This document shows, piece by piece, positions 18,181-28,384 of a stretch of DNA of 64,000 bases (position 1 is the first letter of the stretch; each line of letters opens with the position of its first letter). The notes under the pieces were generated by a model. It was given only the letters and a program-made list of their open reading frames with translations. It did no database searches and was not told where the DNA came from. The DNA lies in contig CM077115.1 of assembly GCA_039619475.1 (NCBI GenBank), positions 538,316,315 through 538,380,314 on the forward strand, read 5' to 3'. The DNA comes from Icerya purchasi. Its lineage: Eukaryota > Arthropoda > Insecta > Hemiptera > Monophlebidae. Position numbers and translations under genes: made by a program.

Positions 18181-18714
18181 TCATAGTTGCGAAGTTTTTA
18201 TTTCTTCTGACAAATTAGGTAGTTTTTCATTTATTTCCTCTGCCGAATTAAATATTTTATAATCTTGCTCAGGGCAAGGGCTTTTTCTACCAATAAACAG
18301 GCACTTGCATTCCTCGCAATCGATATCGCACATGCAATTATTTCGCTTAATATATAAAATACATTTGTTTAAAAAAGAAATTTCTTTCTCCTCATCTTCG
18401 TCTTGATCATCTTGGTAAAAAATGCTTTTCTTGGGTATTTTCAAACATTGTAGTATACAGCAATAAATTCTTGATGAATTATTTTCTAAACATACGCAAT
18501 AATTTATTTTATGATCGAGTTCGCACCAGCATATATCACAATGAAATTCGCAGAGGCAGTTGTTCTTTGCCCGAAGGTAAGTTTTACATTCACATATGCA
18601 GAAACCAACATTTTTACAATTTTCACAGGCTATGCCACAAACTTCTGTTTCAGGCTTTGTAAAACATAGCCGATTACAGCAATAGATTATTGAATTATTT
18701 TCGAACCTAAACAT
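18181..18714 (-). CDS. Cysteine-rich protein with a duplicated module
   Basis: This 177-residue product has 26 cysteines. It consists of two related modules (about 6-64 and 78-138). Each begins ENNS..IYCC-x3-C and ends with NNC-x-C-x3-C-x2-C-x-C, first at 51-64 and again at 125-138. An acidic linker (QDDQDEDEEKE, 101-111) separates their halves. The regular Cys pattern, few histidines and no signal peptide suggest a metal-binding intracellular protein rather than a secreted disulfide one. I recognise no family. Start codon ATG at 18714. The gene is intact, unlike the AT-rich DNA around it, so it is probably selected as accessory cargo. Confidence 0.6.
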   Translation of the reverse strand: MFRFENNSIIYCCNRLCFTKPETEVCGIACENCKNVGFCICECKTYLRAKNNCLCEFHCDICWCELDHKINYCVCLENNSSRIYCCILQCLKIPKKSIFYQDDQDEDEEKEISFLNKCILYIKRNNCMCDIDCEECKCLFIGRKSPCPEQDYKIFNSAEEINEKLPNLSEEIKTSQL

Positions 18715-18768
18715 AATTGAATAAATTTTTTAAAAAGGGGATATGCTATATCTAAAACATTTTATTGC

Positions 18769-18809
<41 letters not shown>

Positions 18810-19135
18810 TGATTTTTACTTCAACTTTATTTTTTCTTTTGATCTGAAAATTAATAGTACCGCTTCAATTATAACCAAAAATTACGCAATTTTGTACTTA
18901 ATAAATTTTTACAGGGAATAAAGAAAAAATTAAAAAAAAAAAAACGATGTGATTTACAGCTGAAATAATTATGTAACATTGCACAATATGAATTGTTACT
19001 GAAAACTTAAACATTTATATTTTTTCTTATAAATTTTAAATGGATGTACGACTTCAATTATAACAAAATCAAACAATTACTAAATTTAGTTTATATTGAA
19101 TGAATTTATAGAGAATAAAAACTTTCTAAATATAA
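18715..19135. other. AT-rich gap with (TA)n microsatellite
   Basis: A TA-dinucleotide tract spans ~18771-18808, about 60-95 bases upstream of the Cys-rich gene. It may supply TATA function. No gene is seen. Confidence 0.7.
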
Positions 19136-19564
19136 TTATAAATTATACATATTGTGGAATGAATCAAATTCGCACCTGAGACTTTCATCATGTTCTGATT
19201 CCATCTTCATCGGTTGCAAGCAGCTATAGCATGTAAACTTGGCTGATGGTGATTGTAGTTTTAGTAGTTTATTAAAATTTCGGATCCAGGAAAACTGAAA
19301 ATTTCGATTCTCGCCCCAATACAAAATATTGGTATGCTTCCTCGGATTTTTTATCTGTGATTTTTTCCTAAATGCTGATATTACTTTTATGTTGAATGCT
19401 GGTTTGTCTCCTCTGCTATGGTCTTCATCATTTATTACAAGTTTATATAAATTAATCGTTACTTCATTGTCATTTTCAAATCGGCATATATCCTCCATAG
19501 TGCGAATAGGTAGCTGAATGTTGCTCCAGTCATAGATATTACGCAGAGTGCCATATTGCGTCAT
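19136..19564 (-). CDS. Polymerase B N-terminal-domain paralogue, second part
   Basis: This 142-residue ORF aligns with part of the N-terminal region of the element's own polymerase (about its residues 190-306). It shows the order LRNIYDWSNIQLP, then ICRFENDNEVTINLYKL, a WIRNFNKLLKLQ block and a final CYSC..H..C zinc knuckle. The polymerase has LRARYNWTNITFP, FEHNNPATSVNVYAL, IKNLERLVATQ and CRRC..H..C. No exonuclease or polymerase motif follows, so the copy ends right after the zinc knuckle. It is best read as the C-terminal half of the ORF at 19566-20024, in a +1 frame. Confidence 0.65.
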   Translation of the reverse strand: MTQYGTLRNIYDWSNIQLPIRTMEDICRFENDNEVTINLYKLVINDEDHSRGDKPAFNIKVISAFRKKSQIKNPRKHTNILYWGENRNFQFSWIRNFNKLLKLQSPSAKFTCYSCLQPMKMESEHDESLRCEFDSFHNMYNL

Positions 19565-19565
19565 G

Positions 19566-20024
19566 CTAAATGGATTTTTTTGTAAATTTGGCTAATACAG
19601 CGAATAGGAAACTGTTGATATTTTCACTATCTGATGGATCCTTTACATAAATTACTGAGCGTAGTTTGACTATTTCCTGTGGCAGCTCTACTCCTATTGG
19701 GCTTCTTTCTCGATTTACTGGTGAAATCCATGTTGGCGCTGGAGGTGGTGGTGGCGGAGGCATTTTGATTCTATCATCGGCCTCTTTTCTTTCCTTTTCT
19801 ACAGCTTCTGCAGCGGCTGTTGCATCGGCGTGAGCATTTTCTCCATTTTGTGTGTTGTATGTAAATATATTTTCGGCAAGAAATTGGGATGATACAGCTG
19901 GTTCTGGCGATGGTATATGCAGAAACGACATGTCCCATTTAGACTTTTTATAAAATTTTTCAATTTCCTCTTCTGCAGTCCTTGGCTGCTTCTTACTTGT
20001 TGAATACTTCAATGAGCTAGCCAT
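19566..20024 (-). CDS. Polymerase B N-terminal-domain paralogue, first part
   Basis: This 152-residue ORF starts at an ATG at 20024, with a TATAAAA box about 100 bases upstream (20123-20129). Its first half (Ala/Glu-rich, then a run of seven prolines) is unlike anything I recognise. Its last ~45 residues (ELPQEIVKLRSVIYV, DSENINSFLFAVLAKF) match the polymerase segment LPKKIAAKKAIINV..LKYAMLTKF. The ORF ends TAG, one base before the ATG of the next ORF. A seven-base T run (19575-19581) just before the stop is the likely site of a one-base frame change. Whether both products are made, or the pair is one broken gene or a sequencing error, cannot be decided here. Confidence 0.6.
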   Translation of the reverse strand: MASSLKYSTSKKQPRTAEEEIEKFYKKSKWDMSFLHIPSPEPAVSSQFLAENIFTYNTQNGENAHADATAAAEAVEKERKEADDRIKMPPPPPPPAPTWISPVNRERSPIGVELPQEIVKLRSVIYVKDPSDSENINSFLFAVLAKFTKKSI

Positions 20025-20122
20025 TTATTATTTTAAAGTTTAACACTAGCATTAACAGCATAAACGACTTGACACTATAGTAGTACAACCACGACTATGG
20101 CCTCCATCAAGAATCTATGGTG

Positions 20123-20129
20123 TTTTATA
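20123..20129 (-). promoter_or_regulatory. TATA box (TATAAAA) of the polymerase-like accessory gene
   Basis: On the minus strand TATAAAA lies ~100 bases before the ATG at 20024. An inverted CCAAT (ATTGG, ~20178) is nearby. Confidence 0.5.
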
Positions 20130-20297
20130 CTTTCTAAGAGGTTATATGGGGCTATTGTCTTTATTTGGCTCATTGTGATTGGTCATTTGAATTTGTAAAA
20201 GAACAAAAGAGTGGACATGCATGAGTGTTAAATATTATAATGAAACATAGGAGGGGGGGGGCGACTAGTTATTGCAAAATTTATTAATAGACACCTG

Positions 20298-20487
20298 CAT
20301 CCTGTTATTGTTTGTACATCCTGTCATTGTTTATACATCCTGTTATTGTCTGTATTTTCTGTTATTGTTTGTACATCCTGTTATTGTCTGTATTTTCTGT
20401 TATTGTTTGTACATCCTGTCATTGTTTATACATCCTGTTATTGTCTGTACATCCTGTTATTGTTTGTACATCCTGTCATTGTTTATG
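20298..20487. repeat. 19-bp tandem repeats near the right TIR
   Basis: About ten units of 19 bp vary around CATCCTGTTATTGTTTGTA. They alternate among four versions (TTAT/TCAT, TTTG/TCTG/TTTA, and CATC/TTTT starts), which suggests expansion of a higher-order pair. Long open frames across them are repeat artefacts. Confidence 0.85.
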
Positions 20488-20637
20488 CTTTGAGATTTGG
20501 CCTTGACTGCTAGCTTGTTAAATGTATAAAAAGATGGTTCTACCCTACAACATATGAGTCCTATGCATGACATGGCTGGGTTACAATACTAAAGATGAAC
20601 TATTGAGTGGTGGTGAGGATAGTTCCAGGGATGTAAG

Positions 20638-21082
20638 GGGTGGCTTAGACATTGAATTATTCCAGGTGAATAGGGGTGGGGGTGGGAAATAGGGGCAGTT
20701 GGGTGACCTTTGGGCTTGGATAGGGGTAGCTGGGTGGCTTGTTGGCATTTGCAGGGTAGTTGGGTTAGTTTTCACTGCTTTTAAAGGTATTTGGGTTAAA
20801 TTCTACTTAAAGATAGGGGTAGTTGGGTGACCTTTGGGTTGGGATAGGGGTAGTTGGGTGACTTTTTGGCATTTTAAAGGGTAGTTGGGTTAATTTTACT
20901 TAAAAATAAGGGTAGTTGGGTGACCTTTGCACCAGAATAAGGGTAGTTGGGTGACCTTTGCACCAGAATAGGGGTAGTTGGGTGACCTTTGCACCAGAAT
21001 AGGGGTAGTTGGGGGTGTGACGTCACACTTCCCCCCTCACCCCCCTCACCCACTGGCCCAGAACCCCCATTTTTATACTACT
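20638..21082. repeat. Polinton right terminal inverted repeat
   Basis: Reverse complement of the left TIR (1564-2007), with one extra base in the C/G run next to the palindrome. It ends ...TTTTATACTACT before the GTCTTG duplication. Confidence 0.95.
21015..21028. promoter_or_regulatory. Palindrome GTGTGACGTCACAC containing a CRE/ATF site (right)
   Basis: Mirror of the site at 1618-1631, 54 bp from the right end of the element. Confidence 0.5.
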
Positions 21083-21088
21083 GTCTTG
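21083..21088. repeat. 6-bp target-site duplication, right (GTCTTG)
   Basis: Identical to 1558-1563. The interrupted LINE continues beyond it. Confidence 0.93.
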
Positions 21089-21190
21089 AGATACTATTTT
21101 TGAAGATCCATCAACTGACATTAATTTCAAATTATTCCTACTCTGGATATACCCTTATTTATTTCACAATCCATAAATTATCGTGATTAT
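21089..21190 (-). pseudogene. LINE fragment, right of the Polinton
   Basis: On the minus strand this sequence leads in frame register into the KATGPD block left of the Polinton once one copy of the 6-bp duplication is removed. It contains stops and is too decayed to name by itself. Its far boundary is uncertain. Confidence 0.5.
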
Positions 21191-21218
21191 GGATTTCTTT
21201 ATTGATGTTTTTTTGGGG

Positions 21219-23810
21219 ACACACGAATTGCGCACCAAGCACTAACACAGTGACAAGTCACACACGAATTGCGCACCAAGCACTAACACAGTGACAAGTC
21301 ACACACGAATTGCGCACCAAGCACTAACACAGTGACAAGTCACACACGAATTGCGCACCAGACCCGAAATAGCCCACCCGCTGACAACTCGAATTGCGCA
21401 CCGCCTTTAAAAAAAATACTCTGATTTTGTAAAATCGACGAAGGAATAAAATGAGTAAAAGTCGCTCTTTCAGTTACTTCCAAAATGTGTTATCGTAATG
21501 AAACACGTTTACTATTTGGAATAATAACCGAACTACATTTCAGTCGATTAAAAAAGCCTTTAACGTTTGCGAAAAATAGGCTACTATCCCGTTAGCAGTA
21601 CGATTGTTATTCGAAATATTTTTAACAACCTCTAAGGAACGTACTCATATTTAAAGGAATGTTGCATAAAATAGAATAATTTTTGCACGAATATTATATA
21701 AAATAACGTAAATTACCATAATATTTCTAACTGAATCAGTAGAATTTTCAGCGCACGGCATATTATGTTTCATGAAGCTTCTATTTCACATTAATACAAA
21801 ATACTTTCATATCAACTGATTAATGTACATAAAATATAAATGTGACCATGTAAAATTTTCCAGTTTGACAAATTAAATATGTTGTTATAATATAGAATTA
21901 CTTACGAGTTTGAAGGAACCGAGTTTCGGGAAAGTTTCAGTTCAGATTTTATTTTATCCATTAATCAGTGTTCAGTCTCAGTTATAAATTGTCATTTGGA
22001 TTAAAACCAAATTTGTTAAAAATCGTAATTTTTTCATTTAGTGTACCATCAAACAATACATAGTATTCTACTTAAATTTTAAATGACAACGCAAAAATTT
22101 ACCATTAAAATAAAATCCTATTTAAAACAATTTAATTAAAACTTACAATGATAATAATTACGTAAATAAATAGTGTTAGTACTACTACCCTTTTTTCTTT
22201 AAATGTTAGTTGGATTTAACAAGATAATTTTCCTTCGTCAAGTTTTTATAATTTGTAGTTTATTGTAAATGAAATAGTTTCTACTCTAGATAATAGATAT
22301 TTTTGCGCACATTTGGTTGGTATTAATGTATTTTGTTAGATAAATGATAAAGAAGCACAAGTTTAAACTCAAATTTAGGTTATGAGAATAAAAAAGTAAT
22401 TCTTAGAAGCAACACTGAAATATGATTTCATTACTTCTGTGTAATGTTTTCCATTAATACAGAACATGCCCGCGAAAAAAATTTTTTTTGAACTTTTAAG
22501 TTTACAGCACTCTCCGGTGATTTAAATTTAAAGCTAAAATATCGTTATATTTTTCTTTCCAAAGTATCCGTTTATATATTTCCGAAAATTACATTCGTTT
22601 GCCGTTTTTAGATCCAAATGGGGTTTAAATTAAGTGCTTATTAGAAATGTTTATTGCGATGCAAAGTTTTTGTTGTTTATTGTATATTTTAAATATCAGG
22701 AATAATATCGGTTGGTGATTTATGCATTTTGAAGTAATTATTAGATAATTTTAAATTTGTCATGTTACATATTCTTAACTCGTTGCTCGACTTTTAGCGC
22801 TCAGGGGTTAGAAGAGTTGTTCAAACGTTAGCATTTTCTGAAAGAGCATTTAATACTATTTTTGTATATAGCTTTACATTTTAACGTGTAAGGGTCATAA
22901 TTTTTCCTCATCAAAAAACATCAAAAATTATCATCCGGCTTATAATAAGTACATAACAGTAATTCGACACTGTTTAAATTATTGCTCTATTTTTAATCAT
23001 AGAAATAAAATGATGTTTCAAAATTGTTATTTTACAGGCGCTTTGTAGAATTCAAACTGTTCTAGAAATATTTATCCCCATGATAAAACTGTTAACACTG
23101 ATAATTGCTTAACACATTAATGGTAACACGAAATTAACATTAACGTATATATAAAAGTGAAATATTTTATTAAAAATAATAACTTACAAATAAGGAAAAA
23201 TTTTAGCTGCCGCTGTGTCAAGAGGTAGTATACACGTTTAATCATAAATATAATTCTTTTGAAACTAGAAAGATCACAAATGTAGACAATTAGGAGTAAG
23301 CTAAATTACTGAAAGTTGAGCTAACTGGTAAATTGCAAAAGCCGGAATCAATTTTTAATGATTAAAACATAAATATATCACAGTCATTTATCGGAAGTAC
23401 GTGTTTTAAAAACAAAAATGGAATTAGAAGTTTAAACAATTACGTATTTTTAAAATTAATCTGCCGTATTTTCAAATATTTTTTAATAAACCGTTATACA
23501 GGAAATGATTTTTAATACATAAGCAGATGTAGTATTTTTCATTAGTAGATTAAAAATTGTCAAAAATACGATAGGTAAAAATGTTGAAAATTATCGAACA
23601 TTAAAAATATAGTACGATCAAGCGCCACCGGTTTTGGAAACCCTTAGTCCAGCGAACAGCGATTATGGTCCGAGCTTCGTTTTCGTTTGTTTTTTTATAT
23701 TTCATACCTGCAAACTTCCAGTGCGCAATTCGTGTGTGGAGATTAGAGACCTTTTTTTAACCTTCGACTCAGGTAAATAACGGTGCGCAATTCGAGTGGG
23801 CCGTTTTTTT
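21219..23810. mobile_element. Noncoding element with inverted GGTGCGCAATTCG ends, copy A
   Basis: The left end has 3.5 tandem 41-bp units (21219-21362) each carrying CACGAATTGCGCACC, then a further CTCGAATTGCGCACCGCC. The right end has the same motif inverted (GTGCGCAATTCGTGTGTG at ~23730, GGTGCGCAATTCGAGTGGG at ~23790). The ~2.3 kb between is AT-rich with no long frame. A second copy at 44330-44950 matches the left end and the following ~550 bases, so this is a repeat family and probably a non-autonomous DNA transposon. Confidence 0.65.
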
Positions 23811-24296
23811 CCTAGTTCCATACTTCATACCTGACGTTCGCTGAGAAAAGGGGGGACCACCTGCGGCGCGAAAATTAGTTTTTGAGAAAAACGCGTTCAA
23901 AGTTTGGGCGAAGTAATACTACCATAATAATATGCTACTGTAACGCATGCTTGTATGTAATGTGCTACCAAATTAACCGTTATAAAAATTGAAGGCATCA
24001 TTATGAATTGACTTTTGTGAGCGAAAACATGGACTAAGCGGTAAGCGAACAGAAAGTAGATCCGGGTGTTGTGTCTGTAAAGTCAATTACTCATATCGTT
24101 AAATTCATTTAAAATTTTGCTGCATTACTTCCCAGTAGAATGTCAAATTTCAGTGATAACAAAGTGGTCAAATTGCTATCCAGCAAAACGGCGCTGTTTA
24201 TTGTCGTTTTGTTAAAGTATGTCTCCCAGAAGATAACATCACGGAAAAAAACCTTTTTTGAAAATATACGCGCGTTATTGTATTTCTTCGATATGA
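23811..24296. other. No recognisable gene
   Basis: Nothing supportable beyond short open frames; one rightward frame from the ATG at 24140 runs to the TGA at 24304-24306 but resembles nothing I know. Confidence 0.5.
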
Positions 24297-24530
24297 CTAG
24301 CTGCTGATCTCTACGATACATGCCAACAAAATTCGAATATTATCTTCCAGAAGGCCTTGACCGAAACGAGTCCAGAAGCTAGAAAGGGAAAATTAAAAGC
24401 GGCACTTGCCCATCTTGATTGTGCAAAACGTCAACTCCAGTTCCCCGAACAGTGCTGTGAAATGAGCGAATCGGCTGCAACTGCGACATCCACTCTTGTA
24501 TATAAAAAAAAAATGGAACAACCTTCGTAA
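24297..24530 (+). other. Coding-like open stretch (possible exon)
   Basis: The frame is open for 77 codons without an ATG near its start and ends TAA at 24528-24530. Composition is protein-like and helical (for example SPEARKGKLKAALAHLDCAK), and TATTATCTTCCAG at 24338-24350 would make a 3' splice site inside it. Unrecognised; it may be part of a host exon or of an unknown element. Confidence 0.25.
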
Positions 24531-25829
24531 ATTATATAATATGGGAAACCTATTTATTACGAAGATATCATACTTTAATTATTTTTTTCAACCGCTTTTC
24601 ACCTCATAAAGTTCAATTTTCAAAAAATCTTTTTCATTTAATATTTCCAGTGTATATTGTGTTCAAATGGGCTTTCTGATAACCAATGAAAATGGTTTCG
24701 ACTGAGGCATAATCATTATTTTATGCTAAAGACGGGGTGAAGCCTTTGATACAATTTAAACTTTAGGGTACTTAAACAAATCGTGTACATTTTTGGTATG
24801 GTGTATAAAGAATATTAAGACAAAACTATAATTTGATAATTGATTTATACGGGAAATATAACGGTTTATATATTTTTTTGGAAAATGTTTTTTTTATCCC
24901 CTTTCACATCTCAAAGTTCAAATTTTCAAAAAAGCGTTCTTGATGACATCATCAGTATATACATTCACATTGATAATCACGATCCGTTTAGATTGCAAAC
25001 TTGATTTTTGGTTTTCCAAAAATTGAATTCTGCCATTCTTTTCCCTTAAAATTTCGGAGAAGGAAAACAATTTTGCACACTTTTAGTACACCATGCACGT
25101 ATGTCTTTATGCGAAGTTACAATTAAACCCATTTGCACCAAAAAAATCACAGTTTGTGTATATTTTTTGAAACAGCTTTTAACCCCTTTCGGCTCGTTAA
25201 AAGTCCGAATTTCCAAACACCGTTCTTATTCAACATCTTCAGTATATATGTATATTATATTCACATGAAATTACACGCGATAATCGCTATTCGTAAGTAC
25301 TATAGAGTGATTTTCGGTTTTCTCCATAGTGGGGGTTTGCCCTTTTTTCCACCGAATATTTTGATGGTTTTATAAACCTTTTTCACACTTTTAGTGTAGA
25401 TCGTATAAGGAATATTCATGCGAAATTACAATTATGGAAACCCATTTGTACCAAAAATATTACAGTTTGTGTGTTTTTTGTAAAACAGTTTTTAACTTCT
25501 TTTCACTTCTTAAAGTTTGAATGTTCAAAAAAGGGTACTTATTGTTCATCGTGAGTACATAAGTAATGTTCATGTAAAATTTCAATTATCTGGGTTAAAT
25601 GGTTTCGGCTGTAGCGTGATTATTAGATTTTTCGAAAGCGATTTTCTGACTTTTCCCCCCTTCAAGTTAAAAAAATTTGAATTTTTTAGTGTATTTTTAG
25701 ATGGCGGTCAGTACATAGTATCGTTGTATAAGGTACCAATTTCCCGCTTCATAAACCTAGCAGTTGCAACGATATATTACTACTAGTTACTGTGACTTTC
25801 AAATTTTACCGGATTTTAGCTTTTATATA
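24531..25829. other. AT-rich noncoding stretch with degenerate ~300-bp periodicity
   Basis: Phrases such as TTTTCACxTCxTAAAGTTC followed by TTCAAAAAA and 'cttattcaacatc' recur at ~24600, 24900, 25190 and 25500. This suggests a decayed tandem array with ~300-bp spacing. No gene is seen. Confidence 0.4.
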
Positions 25830-26260
25830 TATATTGAGACGGATTCGGCATTTCTTTACGGTCTTTGATAACGCCGTTCGAGCTAGAAAAATAATACAAT
25901 TTTGGCAATAATCGTTTAAATTCTCGGGTGGTCTCGGTAGCTGCCAAATGCGGCGTTGTTTGTCAAAGACTCTTTCTCGCCTTAAGAACCGAGGGACCCC
26001 CGGGCGCAGATATTCTAACCGTTGCGCTGGGGTAGCAAACTGGTTGCTGGGCCGTGAAGCGAAGATAATAGAGCATTTGCTGGCAGTATGGGCGTTTGAA
26101 ATGTGTACCGAGATACATTGAGCCAGGAGAAGTTTTTTTGATAAAAAAAAACCCGAAAAGACATACCACCGGCAGGTAATCGCCGCTAAATAATATTAAC
26201 AACTTTGTAAAAAGAACTATTCGGCGGATTTTTTGATACATATTAGAGGATATGAGTTAT
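25830..26260. other. Possible solo LTR, related to 62510-62950
   Basis: Shares scattered blocks in the same order with 62510-62950 (CGGATTCGG, GTTCGAGCTAGAAA, GCGCTGGGGTAG, GAGCC.G.AGAA, CGCTAAATAA). Such block conservation fits diverged LTR copies, but I could not fix termini or duplications. Confidence 0.3.
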
Positions 26261-26507
26261 AGGAAAAATAAAATTTATAATTTTTAAAGCAGGGGTGGCC
26301 AACCCGTGGCTCGCCTTGAACATTTTTGCGGCCTGCGAGCTGGCCAAAGTAGCACTAGTAATATAAATATTTTCTAATGATTTCATTTTTTATTATTTCA
26401 TTTAAATTTATATATTTCTTATATTTCATTTTTAGTGTTATATATTTCTTTGCAGTATGCATTCTTCTTCTTCGACGTGTCGTACGCAGAGTTCTGCGCG
26501 TAGACGA

Positions 26508-28009
26508 TCATATATTATGGCTTCTTGCCGCCTGCATCAGTTGTCCTATCGATGATTTTTTGGTCCACTGTCGGACATTTCTGGTCCATGATATTCTTCT
26601 TCGACCTCTTCCTCGTTTCCCTTCTATTTTTGCTTGAATGATCAACCGTAATAGTTCATATTTTTGTCCTCGTATAATATGACCAAAATACCTAGTTTTT
26701 CTTGCTTTTATTTCTTCAATTATTCTCCTTTCCGTTCTAGCTCGCTTTAGCACCTCTTCATTAGACATTTTCTGTACCCAAGATATCTTCAAGGCTCTTC
26801 TATATAACCACATTTCGCACGCTTCGAAATATTTGAGTGTTCTTACGGTATATGTCATTGCTTCGACCCCATACATTAGTGTATCGGATATATATATAGC
26901 ATTTTATGAAGTTCTGTCTTATGCGGAGACTTAGTGATTGGTCCGTTAACAATTTTTTTTAAACTTCTCAATCGTTGTTTTGGCTTGCCCACATTTTCTT
27001 TTAACTTCAGTATTTGGATCAAGCTTCTCTGTAATATAACATCCTAGATACTTAAATTGTTTAACTTCTTCGATGTTTTTCCCATTAATCTGAATAGTTG
27101 TGTTTCGATGTTGTTTGCGACTGACTACCATAAATTTTGTTTTGTTTTCATTTATCCCTAGTCCATATTTTTTACCTGCTTCATTAACTTCGTTAATAAT
27201 ATTTTGTAACTGTTCACAAGAGTCAGCCAGAAGAACGGTGTCGTCTGCATAGCGGATGTTATTTATGTACTTTCCATTTATCTGAATCCCAGCTCTGAGA
27301 TTCCATAACGCTTGCTCAAAGATACTGTCTGCATATAGGTTAAACAGGAGCGGTGACAGTATACATCCTTGTCTGACTCCTCTATTTATACGGACGCTTT
27401 CTGACATTTTGTTTTCTACTAAAATCTTGGCGCTCTGTTCCCAATACAATTTCTGGATGATTCGCATATCATATTGATTTATTCCTTTGTTTTTTAAAAT
27501 TCTTATTAAATGGTCGTGCTTGACTCTGTCAAAAGCCTTCTCGTAATCCAAGAAACATACAAATACATCTTTTTGTTGATCGTAGCATTTCTGTAGAGCT
27601 ATATTTACTGCTACCAATGCTTCCCTAGTACCGTATCCTTGTCTGAAGCCGAACTGACATTCATCCATATCTCTTTCGCATATATTTCTTATTCTGGCGT
27701 GCACTATTCGTAGTAAAATTTTCAGAAGATGACTCATTAAGCTAATCATTCTATAGTTGTTGCAAGTATTAGAGTTTGTTTTGCCTTTGGTAATGTAATA
27801 AATGTTGATTCTAACCACTCTTGTGGTATCTCGCCAGTATTGTAGATTTTATTGTAGATTTCCGTTAATTTTTCAATATTCTCATCATTTAATAATTTAA
27901 TTATATCTATTGGGATACCATCGGGACCTACTGCTTTTCTTACTTTCGCTTGTTGTATAGCATATTTTACTTCGGACTCTAGTATCTCTAAATGTTCTTC
28001 ATCGTTCAT
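26508..28009 (-). pseudogene. LINE reverse transcriptase region (broken)
   Basis: Frame pieces at 27746-28009 (KAVGPDGIPIDIIKLL), 26946-27818 and 26508-26876 together cover the reverse transcriptase. The middle piece keeps CFLDYEKAFDRVKHD, GVRQGCILSPLLFNLY and the catalytic RYADDTVLLADS. The last piece holds the C-terminal WLYRRALKISW..NEEVLKR..GHIIRG block. At least two frameshifts separate them. Confidence 0.85.
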
Positions 28010-28384
28010 CGTTTCAGTTGATTGCTCCGTCCTTATATCACTAAATACTTTTTCTATGTATTGTGTCCATACCTTTATTTTATCCTCGGTATTTGTAATT
28101 AATGTGCCTTTCTCTGTGAATAACTTTGCGGTTACTTTCTTTTTGTAGATACCGGTAATTTATTTAACTTTTTTATGTAGATTAAAAGCATCGTATTTTT
28201 TCTCCAGATCTTCCACTTCCTGACAGCGCTTAAAAATACATTAATTCTTTGCTGTCCGTATTTTTCCTTTTATATTTCTCTGAATATTTCTGTATATTAT
28301 TTTATTCCTTTTTTGTTTCCGTCGTTCTTCCATTAATTTTAGGATTTCATCAGTCATTCATGGACTTTTCTTCCTACCAGTAGT

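Larger units (their letters stand above)
1564..21082. mobile_element. Complete Polinton/Maverick (adintovirus-like) element
   Basis: This 19,519-bp element is bounded by 444/445-bp terminal inverted repeats starting 5'-AG and by a perfect 6-bp target duplication. It carries the diagnostic set of the class: protein-primed DNA polymerase B, rve integrase with chromodomain, FtsK/HerA-type packaging ATPase, adenain-like protease, a single-jelly-roll penton-like protein and a double-jelly-roll major capsid protein. A phospholipase A2 protein is also present, as reported in adintoviruses. The main frames are open from end to end and the inverted repeats differ by one indel, which suggests fairly recent insertion or recent repair between the ends. 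Possible defects are the missing protease start codon and the split polymerase-like gene. Confidence 0.96.

Noticed and set aside
20272..20506. Two rightward open frames rich in Cys, Leu and Val
   Set aside because: Produced by the 19-bp tandem repeat; both frames are equally open because the unit lacks stops.
1618..21028. CRISPR array or phage attachment sites
   Set aside because: The tandem repeats have no unique spacers of constant length, and the flanking duplications are explained by Polinton integration.
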